A stretch of 64,000 bases of DNA, from the NCBI GenBank assembly GCA_910588885.1, contig CAJUSQ010000003.1, positions 14,859-78,858 of the forward strand, given 5' to 3'. Position 1 is the stretch's first letter. Every line of letters starts with the position of its first letter. Made by a program: the position numbers and the translations under genes. The notes under the pieces were generated by a model, which was not told the DNA's origin, ran no database searches, and saw nothing but the letters and a program-made list of their open reading frames with translations. This document shows, piece after piece, positions 34,713-44,073 of this stretch. Source of the stretch: an uncultured Lachnospiraceae bacterium. GTDB lineage: Bacteria > Bacillota > Clostridia > Lachnospirales > Lachnospiraceae.

Positions 34713-35540
34713 TCATTTCAACACACCCAATACCAGGATCACGGCCGCTCCCAACACAATCCGGTACCATCCAAACACGGTGAAATCATGCTTTTTAATA
34801 TATCCAACCAAAAACCGGATGGCCAGTATGGATACCACAAAAGCGGAAATCAGCCCTACTGACAGAATCCCTACCTCCTCCGGGGTGTAATGAATGCCGA
34901 ATTTCAGAAGCTTTAAGGCGCTGGCTCCAAACATTACCGGAACGGCCAGAAAGAACGTATATTCCGCAGCCACCGTCCTGGATACCCCGATCAAAAGGGC
35001 TCCCAGAATCGTCGCACCGGAACGGGAGGTTCCCGGAAACACCGCCGCAATCAGCTGAAACAAGCCGATCAGGACTGCCGCCCGGTAAGTCAGCGCGTCC
35101 AGGGAATCCATAACCGGCAGCCTGCCCCGGTTCCTCTTCTCTACCCACAGGAAAAGAATCCCGAATAAAATCAACATGATTGCTACGGTTTTCCAATTGT
35201 AAAACAAGGCGTCAATTTCATCGTCGAAAAAAACACCCACAATCCCTGCCGGAATGCAGGATACCACAATTTTCAGCCACATGGAAATGGTTTCTTCCTT
35301 CACCTGCAGCCTGCCCTGCTCCCGGGAAATCGGAAACAGCTTACCAAAATACAGGACTACCACAGCCAGAATGGCTCCCAGCTGAATCACCACCAGGAAC
35401 ATTTTCAAAAATTCCTCGGAAACATTCAGCTTTAAAAATTCATCTACCAAAATCATATGCCCGGTACTGCTGACCGGAAGCCATTCGGTAATCCCTTCTA
35501 CAATTCCCAGAATCAGGGCTTTTAAATATTCGATCCACAT
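34713..35540 (-). CDS. uppP: Undecaprenyl-diphosphatase (BacA/UppP)
   Basis: A 275-residue membrane phosphatase that recycles undecaprenyl pyrophosphate for cell-wall synthesis and gives bacitracin tolerance. The two signature motifs are EGITEWLPVSSTGH near residue 15 and FPGTSRSGAT near 168, the latter containing the catalytic Arg/Ser set. About eight helices, normal length. It lies 27 bases downstream of the Na/Pi-type transporter. Confidence 0.95.
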   Translation of the reverse strand: MWIEYLKALILGIVEGITEWLPVSSTGHMILVDEFLKLNVSEEFLKMFLVVIQLGAILAVVVLYFGKLFPISREQGRLQVKEETISMWLKIVVSCIPAGIVGVFFDDEIDALFYNWKTVAIMLILFGILFLWVEKRNRGRLPVMDSLDALTYRAAVLIGLFQLIAAVFPGTSRSGATILGALLIGVSRTVAAEYTFFLAVPVMFGASALKLLKFGIHYTPEEVGILSVGLISAFVVSILAIRFLVGYIKKHDFTVFGWYRIVLGAAVILVLGVLK

Positions 35541-35567
35541 ATATAACTCCTATCTGAATTTTTCTTC

Positions 35568-36515
35568 TCATTTCCTTTTTGGTTCCGGCACCAGACGGCC
35601 GGAAATACGTACCAGCAGATTCCCGAAAGGCAGACAGGCCAGGGAAGTCACCAAATTAAATACTGTATGTACGTGGGCAATCTGTTTTGCCGGATCTCCG
35701 GGCGCCGCAGCCTCAATCCAGCTGCAAAGGGGCAGAATCTCCATCCATCCGGTAAACAATAGGGTTCCGAACACATTTACCAGCAGGTGGATCACCGCCG
35801 TCCGCCGTGCGTTCCGTCCGGCTCCGGCAGATGCCAGAAGCCCGGTCACGCAGGTACCCATATTCTGCCCAAACACAAGATACACGCTCTGGTTAAGCCC
35901 CACCAGCCCGCTCCTGGCCAAAGTCTGGAGGATTCCGACAGAAGCCGACGAAGATTGTATTACGGCGGTCACCAGCGCCCCCATAAAAATCCCGGCGGCC
36001 GGATTTACAGCGGCAGCCAGAAGCCCCGGAAACCACTCCGACTCCCGCAAGGGCAAAACGGCTTCACTCATCATCGTAAGCCCGATAAACATAACGCCTA
36101 CACCGGATAATACACCGCCCCGGCATTTCCAGTTTTCCTTTTTGGCAAACAGCAGCAGCAAAACCCCTATAAACGCCAGCAGGGGAGCCGCTCCTTCCGC
36201 CTGAAGGGCAATCAACTGCCCGGTAACCGTAGTGCCGATATTGGCGCCCAAAATTACCCAAACCGCCTGCAGCAGACAGATGGCCCCGGTATCCGCAAGC
36301 CCCACTAGCAGCACCATTACCGCCGATGAAGACTGCACCATGGCTGTAATTCCGATTCCGGCCAAAAATCCCCGTATCGGTGTGGCCGTCAGCTTTTCCA
36401 ACAGATTCTTAATACGGTTTCCTGCCGCTGCCTGCAAATATTCCCGCATCATCCACATTCCATACAGAAATAAACCCAGGCCGCCCAACAGTGAGAATAA
36501 ATGAGAAATGGTCAT
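35568..36515 (-). CDS. Na+/phosphate cotransporter family protein
   Basis: A 315-residue NptA/PF02690-type transporter. Two inverted repeats each hold the QSSS motif: FLAGIGITAMVQSSSAVMV near residue 52 and GALVTAVIQSSSASVGIL near 190. Each is followed by GANIGTTVTG or GQNMGTCVTG. There is no C-terminal PhoU-like domain, so the protein is shorter than the usual YjbB-type of about 550 residues. ATG 36515 follows AAAGGGG. It is expected to export or import phosphate with Na+. Confidence 0.9.
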   Translation of the reverse strand: MTISHLFSLLGGLGLFLYGMWMMREYLQAAAGNRIKNLLEKLTATPIRGFLAGIGITAMVQSSSAVMVLLVGLADTGAICLLQAVWVILGANIGTTVTGQLIALQAEGAAPLLAFIGVLLLLFAKKENWKCRGGVLSGVGVMFIGLTMMSEAVLPLRESEWFPGLLAAAVNPAAGIFMGALVTAVIQSSSASVGILQTLARSGLVGLNQSVYLVFGQNMGTCVTGLLASAGAGRNARRTAVIHLLVNVFGTLLFTGWMEILPLCSWIEAAAPGDPAKQIAHVHTVFNLVTSLACLPFGNLLVRISGRLVPEPKRK

Positions 36516-36604
36516 ACATGGTCCCCTTTCCATTTATTCTATTCCGGAAATCCGAATTTATGCGGCTCCTTTGCTTCGGCTCCTTCCCGCAGGCGATCTT
36601 CGCT

Positions 36605-38029
36605 TCAGGGCTTCCGCAAGCCTTTCGGATAATGGTTCTTTAAAACGGAACCGCTCTGCTTCCCCCAGCCGATACTAAAGCCGTCTGCGGTAATCAGGTA
36701 CCAGCCCTTCTCTCCCTGCCCCGGCAGCGTTTCACCTCTTAAATACGCTGCTAACTCCATGGAAGCGGAGGACAGCTCCCGGACATCACGCACCTGCTCC
36801 GGCCGAAGTGCCAGAGCCAGGGCATGGGAGGGTTCAAACCGGTTCTTCTTCCTGGTTCCCAGATGAAGGCCGGGCCGAAGCACCTTCAGCCCTTCCAGCC
36901 GGGGAGCTTCCCCGGGAACCAGATAGAGCTGATCGCCAAACAGAACGTACGTTCCATCCAACTCCACATCCGGCAGATACTCTTTTCGAAACTTCAAATA
37001 AGATTCAATTTCCGCATCCGGCAGTCCCTTTTTCCGTCCCTTTTCCTTTGCGTCCCTGGGTTTTGCTGCCCAAGGGCCGTCCCCGCTTTTTTCCAGAATT
37101 GCCACAAAATGCCCCTCACCTTTCAGCTTATGGGGCCACAAGCGGATCGTATCGGAAAGCCCATGGGGTTCTTCTGCCGTTCCCTCCGGGCATGCCCATC
37201 GGGGTTCCCCGGCCGTCATTCCGCTCCCGGCCGGAACTGCTGTCGTACGTAATTCCGGATATTTCTCAAGCAGCCGGAACACCGTCCCCTCGTCTTCCTC
37301 CGGAGCAAAGGTACAAGTAGAATATACCAGCCTTCCCCCGGGTTTTAACATTCGGACGGCACATTCAAGAATCTCGTCCTGCCGTCCGGCGCAAAGGGAA
37401 ACCTGCTGCGCGCTCCACTCCTTCCGGGCATCCGCATTCTTCCGGAACATCCCCTCCCCGGAACAGGGCGCATCCACCAGGATACGGTCAAAATATTCCG
37501 GCCACCGTTCCGCCAGACGCTGCGGGGATTCATTGGTTACGATCCCATTGCAGATCCCCATCCGTTCCACATTTTCCGACAAGATCTTTGCCCTGGCAGG
37601 ATGGATTTCATTGCAGATCAAAACGCCCTGCTGCTTCATCGCCGCCGCGATCTGGGTACTTTTGCCTCCCGGCGCCCCGCACAGATCCAGAATCCGTTCT
37701 CCCGGCAAAGCGCCCAGATACTCTGCCGGGGCCATGGCGCTGGCCTCCTGGATATAGTAAACCCCGGCGTCATGCCAGGGATGAAGGCCCGGCCGTTCTT
37801 TTGCTTCATAGTAATACCCCTCGCTGCACCAGGGAACCGGTGTCAGGGAAAAAGGGGCCTTCCCTACCACTTCCGTGATCCTGCATTTCAGGGAATTCAC
37901 CCTCAGGGCATGGATTTCCTCTTCCTGGTAGCTTCGTAAAAAATCCGGATATTCCCCGCCCAGCATCTGCTGCATTCTGTCTAAAAATGCTTCCGGCAAT
38001 CCTGCCTTAACCGTGGTTTCCGAACTCAT
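36605..38029 (-). CDS. rsmF: RsmF-type 16S rRNA (cytosine-5) methyltransferase
   Basis: A 474-residue SAM-dependent RNA methyltransferase. The NOL1/NOP2/Sun catalytic domain (residues 1-300) contains LDLCGAPGGKSTQIA near 107, DRILVDAPCSGEGMF near 178 (first catalytic Cys) and LVYSTCTFAPEEDEG near 235 (second Cys). The C-terminal part with GTYVLFGDQLYLVP and GLKVLRPGLHLG matches the RsmF extension that binds rRNA. ATG 38029 is preferred over 38080 because a purine-rich site precedes it and the conserved part begins at once. Confidence 0.92.
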   Translation of the reverse strand: MSSETTVKAGLPEAFLDRMQQMLGGEYPDFLRSYQEEEIHALRVNSLKCRITEVVGKAPFSLTPVPWCSEGYYYEAKERPGLHPWHDAGVYYIQEASAMAPAEYLGALPGERILDLCGAPGGKSTQIAAAMKQQGVLICNEIHPARAKILSENVERMGICNGIVTNESPQRLAERWPEYFDRILVDAPCSGEGMFRKNADARKEWSAQQVSLCAGRQDEILECAVRMLKPGGRLVYSTCTFAPEEDEGTVFRLLEKYPELRTTAVPAGSGMTAGEPRWACPEGTAEEPHGLSDTIRLWPHKLKGEGHFVAILEKSGDGPWAAKPRDAKEKGRKKGLPDAEIESYLKFRKEYLPDVELDGTYVLFGDQLYLVPGEAPRLEGLKVLRPGLHLGTRKKNRFEPSHALALALRPEQVRDVRELSSASMELAAYLRGETLPGQGEKGWYLITADGFSIGWGKQSGSVLKNHYPKGLRKP

Positions 38030-38111
38030 ACCTTGCCCTCTCCCTTTCGCCCCATCCTCTGCTTTCTCTCCTTCCCTCATTTACCGGCTATCCTTCCTTT
38101 GTTTTGTTCTC

Positions 38112-39887
38112 TTATTCACCGTTCTGGCCATTCAGAAGGTACGATACATTTTTATTTCCCAGGGAAACCACAATATAGATTGCCCCTTCTCCCTCTGCCA
38201 GCTCTGTCGGCACCTCAAAAATTAATTGGCCCTCTTCCGATTCTCCCGGCTCCAGAGAAGTTCCGTTCAGGCACTTTCCATAACCGAGGGCATCTACACA
38301 ATCATAATAATTTTCCTTTGCGGCATCTGCAACCTGCACCACCGGATCCTTGCCAATCTGGTAAATCATAGGCAAAAAGGTTTCCTTCTCGGTTCCGCGG
38401 TTGGTAATCGTAAAGTCCGCCATCAAAAACCGACGGCCGTCGCTTGCCGTAAACTGAAACATTCCGTCATCAAAGGATTCCACTATTTTCTTAGATTGGT
38501 AAGTAATTTCCCAGCTTCCTAAAATCACCGATTCCCCGGGCTGAAGCTCGGAACCCAGTCCCGCCGTGTTATCCAGCAGGGAAATAAACGCATCCGGATT
38601 GTTCACATTATGGTAAATATAAGTTAAAATATCCGCCGTTGTCACCTTCGGGAACTCAAATGCTTCCAAAGTCAAATCTTCAAAAATCCTGTCAGCCGGT
38701 TCCTCTGTAATCACGCCCAAATGACGAAGCTGCACTCCGGTCTTCGCATCATAAAGATCTATCGAGGTATTGGAATACACCTCCTGAATCTTCGTTTCAT
38801 TCCCGGACTGATCCTGATAATATTCTCCTGGCTCATAGGAAGGAGTCAATACAAAATAGTAATCCGTATCTTCCAAGGACACCGGGCACTCCTCTGCCGG
38901 AAGCTGCAGCATAAAGTCCCCCAGCAGCCGAAACGGAGCCGGAGAACCCTTGTATTCCGCCTCCTGAAGATTCCGGTAAAAGGCTGCCACTTTCTTTCCT
39001 TCCGTCTCAATTACTTCCGGCATACTGCCTTCCTCTGCCTCCTGGAACGCCGGCTGTTCACCTATGGAAACCGTCAGACCGGTTGCATAGTAATTCCCCT
39101 CCTGGAATTCCGAAGGCGACTTCCAGCCATCCCCGCCGAATTCCGCTTCCAGCTTCGGAAGCATTTTGCTGCGCAGATAATTGACATACGAAAGAGCTTC
39201 CCCCACCGTATCCGCTTTCACATGATCCGGCTGATTATAATTCCGAAAATAGACATCTTTCCAGTCATCGGACGTCCAATCCCCAAAAAAATCTGTGGAA
39301 AGCATGGCGTCCCCGTATTCGGTTACGCTGACCGGATGATTTTCAATCCATTGCTCCGCCGCTTCCAAAAAATCCGATTGATAGCCGCTGTCCTCAGGAA
39401 TCCCCCCGGTAAGCTCTGCAAGGGATGCTCCGTCCAAATGTCCGGCTGCGGCGAACACCAGTTCAAAGCAGTCATAGGGATAAAATGCTTCCTCCATTGC
39501 TTTCCAGAATGCCTCCTTCTCGGTGGCAGCTTTCCCCAACAGGCTCTCCGCATACCCCGCACTGACCGGATATTCCATCTGATACATGGAATCTTCCTGC
39601 CCTTCCTCTGCCCCAGAAAGGCTATTCTGATATTCCAGGGCACACAAAAGCGCCGTAGCCTGGAATTGCCGGCTTAAAGGGCTTTCGGAATCGCCCGCTT
39701 CCCCTTTCAAGGCTTCCATATCCAGCTCACTCTGATTCTTTTTCACATATTCCACCAGAGACTTTTCTTTCTTTGCCGAACGCCAGTTCGATTCTGCGGC
39801 CGATTTTCCTTTTCCCTGACATGCGGCCAAACCAAGCAGCAGCAAACCGCAAACCAACAGCAGCACAATCCGTTTTTTCTGTTTCAT
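38112..39887 (-). CDS. Large lipoprotein with C-terminal DUF4352-like domain
   Basis: A 591-residue extracellular lipoprotein: ATG 39887 follows AAGGAGG and the signal ends in the lipobox LLGLAAC. The central part (residues 30-440) is acidic, with no domain that I recognise. The last 130 residues, beginning near ESVILGSWEITYQSKK and containing FLMADFTITNRGTEKETF, look like an immunoglobulin-like DUF4352 domain. The gene is 67 bases beyond the two-gene cassette at 39955-41504 on the same strand, but its base composition is like the rest of the chromosome. Confidence 0.82.
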   Translation of the reverse strand: MKQKKRIVLLLVCGLLLLGLAACQGKGKSAAESNWRSAKKEKSLVEYVKKNQSELDMEALKGEAGDSESPLSRQFQATALLCALEYQNSLSGAEEGQEDSMYQMEYPVSAGYAESLLGKAATEKEAFWKAMEEAFYPYDCFELVFAAAGHLDGASLAELTGGIPEDSGYQSDFLEAAEQWIENHPVSVTEYGDAMLSTDFFGDWTSDDWKDVYFRNYNQPDHVKADTVGEALSYVNYLRSKMLPKLEAEFGGDGWKSPSEFQEGNYYATGLTVSIGEQPAFQEAEEGSMPEVIETEGKKVAAFYRNLQEAEYKGSPAPFRLLGDFMLQLPAEECPVSLEDTDYYFVLTPSYEPGEYYQDQSGNETKIQEVYSNTSIDLYDAKTGVQLRHLGVITEEPADRIFEDLTLEAFEFPKVTTADILTYIYHNVNNPDAFISLLDNTAGLGSELQPGESVILGSWEITYQSKKIVESFDDGMFQFTASDGRRFLMADFTITNRGTEKETFLPMIYQIGKDPVVQVADAAKENYYDCVDALGYGKCLNGTSLEPGESEEGQLIFEVPTELAEGEGAIYIVVSLGNKNVSYLLNGQNGE

Positions 39888-39954
39888 TCTTTTTCCTCCT
39901 TCACGCTTTACAGTCCGTATCTGGTCCAAAGGTCTCGTTTCTCCTGTTTTCCGC

Positions 39955-40542
39955 TTATTTTCTTATATCCGTATCAATCACCCGGAAAATTCGTTTTAAA
40001 ATCATGAGTAAATTTACAATCAGTAGAAATAAAAGCCCGTAGATCAAAAAGCTCTGAATAAAAAGAAAGCTTTCTGTCAACTTATTTATAAAGCAAAGAA
40101 TCAATAAGATCACACTGACTAAAATTTCAAACATAATGGTATAATAGGTTTCTATGAGGGCCTGTTTTGAAATCTGCCCCTCCATTCGGTAATAATTCGG
40201 ATCCGCATTTATTTTTGCCTTCATATCAATTACCGTCGCCAGCAAGGTAAACAACATCGTTGCAATAATGGTAATTATGATTGTTATTATATTAATCATA
40301 TCCCCGTCTACTTCCTTTACAAAAGCCGCTGAAAGCCCCAACAGCAGCGGTACCGCGCAATAGTTCAAAACCGGAAGCAGCTTTAATTTTCCGCTGGCGT
40401 CTCCTTTAAAACAGCTAAGATGATTTCTTATAATATCAAATACCGAAAGATAGTCTAATTTTACAACAAATTTACTGAAAATCAGCAGCACAATGATAAT
40501 GATCCCTATCATTATCTCCGGTTTTTGTATCAAAGACAGCAT
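39955..40542 (-). CDS. Five-helix membrane protein, partner of the RexA/KwaB-like protein
   Basis: A 195-residue membrane protein of unknown family. ATG 40542 follows AAAGGAG; the ATG at 40557 overlaps the preceding stop and has a poorer site. Hydrophobic segments lie near residues 12-30, 60-78, 83-108, 134-155 and 160-183; a charged loop separates the third and fourth (DMKAKINADPNYYRMEGQ). It starts 11 bases after the stop of the soluble gene, so the two are co-transcribed. The soluble-plus-small-membrane pairing recalls RexA/RexB and KwaB/KwaA. No sequence motif proves this. Confidence 0.75.
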   Translation of the reverse strand: MLSLIQKPEIMIGIIIIVLLIFSKFVVKLDYLSVFDIIRNHLSCFKGDASGKLKLLPVLNYCAVPLLLGLSAAFVKEVDGDMINIITIIITIIATMLFTLLATVIDMKAKINADPNYYRMEGQISKQALIETYYTIMFEILVSVILLILCFINKLTESFLFIQSFLIYGLLFLLIVNLLMILKRIFRVIDTDIRK

Positions 40543-40553
40543 CTGTTCTCCTT

Positions 40554-41504
40554 TCATGGGGTTAATAATCCCATCCCTATTATATACTCCCTGGCCGTTT
40601 CCTTCAAAACTTCCTGTAAGGAATCAAATACCGGAATCCCGCCCTTCACATCGACCAGATCCGTAACGTCTTCATTCACCTGCAATCCTTTGGTATTTGC
40701 CAAACTTATCGTTTTCTCCGTTCTTCCCAATGTGAATTCCAACTTCATATCATCATATTCATAATCCTCTAATTCCACGATTTTCGTACAGCTTCTCTGG
40801 CCGGATCTCCATTCCTGAAACTCTCTTCTCCATCTTTCCAAAAATCCAACCGGACGATATATAATCCGTTCTTCCCGTGTCTGCTTTACCCCATAATTAA
40901 TCCCATATCTTTCCGAAATATCTTCCGGTATTTCATATCGGATCAGACGTACCTTTTCCAGTCTGCCCCTTTGAAAAAAACGGTCTAAATATGCTTTGGG
41001 CAGGATCTGCCCCCATACCACATGATAATCTATTTTAAAGTAATCCATGCATTCCTGTAATTTCTTTTCAAAAACCGTTTTCATACTAAAATTCCCAAGG
41101 CTCTGTAAAATAATAATCCCTTTCTGAATCTCCCCTTTTGCAACAGCAATACAGAATCCGAAGGGCAGAACATCGGCCTGACTCTCCTTCCGTGTGATTA
41201 AAGAGCCGTCACTGACATCAAATAATTCCGATTCTATCCCATACTCCCCGGTCTTAACCCTTCCTACAAGAAGGTCAAACTCCCCTTTGCCATTCTCGGC
41301 CCGGATTTCTTCCAGGGCTGCACAGTCAAAGGTAAATACCGTCTCACTGTTTTTATCATTGGTAAACATGCTTTTATTGGCCTGTGCATATTCCTCTGCT
41401 ATTTCCAAAAAGCTTTTTCCATTCTGTACCTTGTGCAGCTCCAGACTACCGCCGCTATTCCATAACTGAAATGAATAGATATGAAGCCCTATCTTTTTTG
41501 CCAT
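40554..41504 (-). CDS. RexA/KwaB-like soluble protein, candidate defence sensor
   Basis: A 316-residue soluble protein that I cannot assign to a named family. ATG 41504 follows GGAGGGG; the longer frame starting at 41579 begins upstream of the likely transcript start. The overall pattern is an N-terminal beta-rich part (FDLLVGRVKTGEYG near residue 82), the segment LPFGFCIAVAKGEIQKGIIILQSLGNFSMK cut by a short turn near 120-150, and LEKVRLIRYEIPEDI near 195. This pattern is like that of RexA and KwaB (DUF4868)-type phage-defence proteins. The gene is AT-rich compared with its neighbours. Assignment to that superfamily is my judgement from pattern only. Confidence 0.72.
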   Translation of the reverse strand: MAKKIGLHIYSFQLWNSGGSLELHKVQNGKSFLEIAEEYAQANKSMFTNDKNSETVFTFDCAALEEIRAENGKGEFDLLVGRVKTGEYGIESELFDVSDGSLITRKESQADVLPFGFCIAVAKGEIQKGIIILQSLGNFSMKTVFEKKLQECMDYFKIDYHVVWGQILPKAYLDRFFQRGRLEKVRLIRYEIPEDISERYGINYGVKQTREERIIYRPVGFLERWRREFQEWRSGQRSCTKIVELEDYEYDDMKLEFTLGRTEKTISLANTKGLQVNEDVTDLVDVKGGIPVFDSLQEVLKETAREYIIGMGLLTP

Positions 41505-41812
41505 GCCATTCCCCTCCACTTTCACTTTGCTTCCAATCAGAAAATACCGCCATTCGATACTCTTCTCATCATATAACAAAATATCCGATTTTTCAACAAA
41601 TTCTCCGGAAAGGGATCTGGGTTTACAGCAATTCTGTCCGTTTTATCAGCCACGCCTGAATTACTGTCCGGTTATCTGGATCTCATTATAGAACATTCGT
41701 TCTCTTTTGTCCATACCGGAAAAATGCACAAATCTGTTTCCGTAACCGATTGCGCAATGCCCCCGGTTTGTGTTATCCTTATTTTACAGCAAATGAGAAG
41801 GAGGCATCCATT
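41505..41812. other. Divergent AT-rich intergenic region
   Basis: About 310 bases between the two-gene cassette (minus) and the zinc-ribbon gene (plus). It contains the cassette promoter listed separately and, for the plus side, a weak TTGCGC (about 41748) with a TTATCC 17 bases later. No repeat or attachment-site-like sequence was found. Confidence 0.4.
41571..41599 (-). promoter_or_regulatory. Predicted promoter of the two-gene cassette
   Basis: On the minus strand TTGTTG (41594-41599) and TTATAT (41571-41576) are 17 bases apart. Transcription from here would start near 41564 and favours translation from the ATG at 41504. Confidence 0.45.
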
Positions 41813-42043
41813 ATGATCTGTCCCAAATGCGGCAGCAGCAGTATCACTTCACAAATTGTGACAGAAACTGCAACAAAAGAAAAAACAAAAGGCTTTGGCT
41901 GGATCAAAGCCTGTCTTGGCTTTTTACTGTTTAATATTCCCGGTATTCTATGCGGTTTATGCGGTATGGGGAAAAGCCGCTCTAAAACCACCACCACTTC
42001 CCGGGTCATCCACCTATGTCAAAACTGCGGCTATCACTGGTAG
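41813..42043 (+). CDS. Small zinc-ribbon protein
   Basis: A 76-residue protein. The ATG at 41813 follows GAAGGAGG. Two cysteine pairs, CPKCGS at the start and LCQNCGYHW at the end, frame a hydrophobic central stretch (LGFLLFNIPGILCGLCGMG) that may be a membrane helix, so this is probably a small membrane zinc-ribbon protein. Function unknown. It overlaps the DUF2085 gene by 28 bases. Confidence 0.8.
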   Translation: MICPKCGSSSITSQIVTETATKEKTKGFGWIKACLGFLLFNIPGILCGLCGMGKSRSKTTTTSRVIHLCQNCGYHW

Positions 42044-42417
42044 ATCTGCTCTGGGAGCTCGGCGCATACAGCGGCTGTCATCGTATGCCGGAACGGAGCT
42101 TTTTCTACAAGGGGCGTCAATTCCCCGTATGCGCCCGTTGTACCGGAGTCTGCCTGGGGCAGTTCTCGGCCATTGCCGCAAATATCTTTTTCCCGGTTCC
42201 CCTCCGGCTTTCCGTCCTACTCCTGTCCCTGATGGGAATTGACTGGGGCCTGCAGGAGGCAGGCATTCACCCCTCCACCAACTTCCGGCGTTTTTTTACC
42301 GGCATCCTTGGAGGCTTCGGGCTCTTCAGCTGCTACGGCATCATTCTGAAAAAGCTTTGGCATACTCTGAAAAAGCTTTGGCATAGCCTGAAAATCAAAC
42401 ACCCCGCAGCAAGCTGA
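42016..42417 (+). CDS. DUF2085 family membrane protein
   Basis: A 133-residue protein with the DUF2085 signature CHRMPERSFFYKGRQFPVCARC near residue 21 (read as two halves) and TG just after, followed by three hydrophobic helices. The conserved His/Cys residues suggest a metal site. The start at 42016 lies inside the end of the zinc-ribbon gene, so translation is probably coupled. The C-terminus has a 21-bp duplication that repeats KKLWH. Function unknown. Confidence 0.85.
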   Translation: MSKLRLSLVDLLWELGAYSGCHRMPERSFFYKGRQFPVCARCTGVCLGQFSAIAANIFFPVPLRLSVLLLSLMGIDWGLQEAGIHPSTNFRRFFTGILGGFGLFSCYGIILKKLWHTLKKLWHSLKIKHPAAS

Positions 42418-42512
42418 CAGGCATCAAATTTGATACCCGGCAAAGCCGCGGGGGATTCTGTCCTCACAATCCGCAAAGAAAAGTCTGCAAACGCAAAAAT
42501 TCCGGGCCGGAT

Positions 42513-42923
42513 CTACTCCGCCCCGAATGCGTTCCCAGGCCCCACTGCTTCCGCAATGGCAATGGCATAATCCGCTTCGTTGCTGACCGAAATCAGGATA
42601 TCTTCGATTCCCGACTGTTTCATGACTTCTCCAAGGCTTCCGTCCATCATAACCCTCGGTCTGCCGTCCGGGAGTCTCTTGGTTTCTACAATCCGGAAGT
42701 CAAAGGATTTTTCTTCCGTTAAATGGGCCAACGCTTTAAACACGGCCTCTTTTACGGCAAACCGCCCCGCATAAAAGGTGTACAAATCCTGTGACTCCTT
42801 TGCATCCTCCTTTTCGGTCTCCGTAAAGGTCTTTTTTACAAATGCGCCTTTCGTCCTTTTGTCCAGTTCCCGAATCTCCGAAACCAGAACCATATCTATC
42901 CCTATCCCAAGTACATTTCCCAT
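42513..42923 (-). CDS. acpS: Holo-[acyl-carrier-protein] synthase
   Basis: A 136-residue 4'-phosphopantetheinyl transferase that activates acyl carrier proteins. Signature motifs are GIGIDMVLVSEI near residue 6 (metal Asp) and FAVKEAVFKAL near 55. Normal length. It follows pta by 66 bases with a hairpin between them and lies in the same direction as an ACP gene 1.2 kb upstream, a likely substrate. Confidence 0.93.
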   Translation of the reverse strand: MGNVLGIGIDMVLVSEIRELDKRTKGAFVKKTFTETEKEDAKESQDLYTFYAGRFAVKEAVFKALAHLTEEKSFDFRIVETKRLPDGRPRVMMDGSLGEVMKQSGIEDILISVSNEADYAIAIAEAVGPGNAFGAE

Positions 42924-42949
42924 TTTTGCTCTCCGTTTTTAAAATCAAC

Positions 42950-42980
42950 AAATACGGGAGGCATTCATCCCCCCGTATTT
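42950..42980 (-). terminator. Hairpin between pta and acpS
   Basis: AAATACGGG (42950-42958) pairs with CCCGTATTT (42972-42980) around a 13-base loop, nine bases after the pta stop. The downstream tract on the minus strand is T-rich but broken (GTTGATTTT), so it may be partly leaky. Confidence 0.6.
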
Positions 42981-42989
42981 ATGTAAAAG

Positions 42990-43994
42990 TTATTTTTTGC
43001 TTCCAGCTGCCCGGACTGCGGAAATTACTACATTTCCTTTGATTTCGGACACAGGCGCCCCTCTGGAGCAGTCACAGACCACTTTGTTGAAGCCCTGCAG
43101 CATGGGCCCGTAGGCATTTGCATGGCCAAACTGCTGGATCAGCTTTACGCTGACATTGCCCACGTTCAAATCCGGCCAGATTACTACGTTTGCCTTACCG
43201 GCCACCTTGCTTTCCCGCTTTACTTTCTTCTCTGCCACTGCCGGAACAATGGCTGCATCCAGCTGGAATTCTCCGTCGATGGCCAGATCCGGACGTGCCT
43301 CCTGGGCAATCTTTAAGGCTTCCGTTACCTTATCAATCAATTCTCCCTGGCCGCTGCCTAAGGTGGAATAGCATACCATTGCGCACCTGGGCTCCCAATC
43401 CAGCAATGCCGCTACCGTATCGCAGGCAGAAATGGCAATGCTTGCCAGCTGCTCCGCATTGGGATTCGTGCAGACTGCGCTGTCCCCAACGGCAAGAAGG
43501 GAACCTTCGCTGCCCTCAAAGCCCGGAATATCGCAAAGGCCGATGCTGGAAATGGTGCTGATACCCGGCTTCAGGCCGATAATCATCTGTCCGGCCAGCA
43601 ATACATCTCCTGTGGTATTGTCAATTCCGGCAAAGGTAACGTCTGCTTCGTCTACCGCCTGCATTACCATGGAATAATACAGGGGATCCTGCATCCGGCG
43701 TCCAAGGGCTTTTTCCTTCAGACGGGTATCCGGCAGTGCCACATATTTCCCGATTAATTCATTCTTGTAAGCTTCCTCATGGATATCTACGATAGTAAAT
43801 ACGCTTTCTTCATAGCCTCTTTCCCCGGCAAGCCTTTTTAATTCTTCCGCATCCCCTACCAGCACAGGAATGATATAGCCTTCTTTTCCTGTCTCATAGG
43901 CTGCCTGCATCATTTTCTCATTGGTTGCTTCCGGAAATGCTACTTTCTGAGGATTCTGCTTTGCTTTTTCATAAAGCTGGTCTAAAATACTCAT
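42990..43994 (-). CDS. pta: Phosphate acetyltransferase
   Basis: A 334-residue enzyme converting acetyl-CoA and phosphate into acetyl phosphate. Conserved stretches are KVAFPEATNEKMMQAA near residue 17, DTRLKEKALGRRMQDPLYY near 89, VGDSAVCTNPNAEQLASIA near 168 and CYSTLGSGQGELIDKV near 208. PDLNVGNVSVKLIQQFG appears near 272 and GFNKVVCDCSRGAPV near 298. No ackA adjoins it. A phosphate butyryl- or propionyltransferase activity is possible given the operon context (thiolase, DUF35, ACP). Confidence 0.92.
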   Translation of the reverse strand: MSILDQLYEKAKQNPQKVAFPEATNEKMMQAAYETGKEGYIIPVLVGDAEELKRLAGERGYEESVFTIVDIHEEAYKNELIGKYVALPDTRLKEKALGRRMQDPLYYSMVMQAVDEADVTFAGIDNTTGDVLLAGQMIIGLKPGISTISSIGLCDIPGFEGSEGSLLAVGDSAVCTNPNAEQLASIAISACDTVAALLDWEPRCAMVCYSTLGSGQGELIDKVTEALKIAQEARPDLAIDGEFQLDAAIVPAVAEKKVKRESKVAGKANVVIWPDLNVGNVSVKLIQQFGHANAYGPMLQGFNKVVCDCSRGAPVSEIKGNVVISAVRAAGSKK

Positions 43995-44073
43995 AAGTCT
44001 CCTCCAAACTTCTGATTTGCATATGCTGTCGGTTGTTTCCGCCGTTTCTTAAGGGCGGCAGGATCACAGCAGC

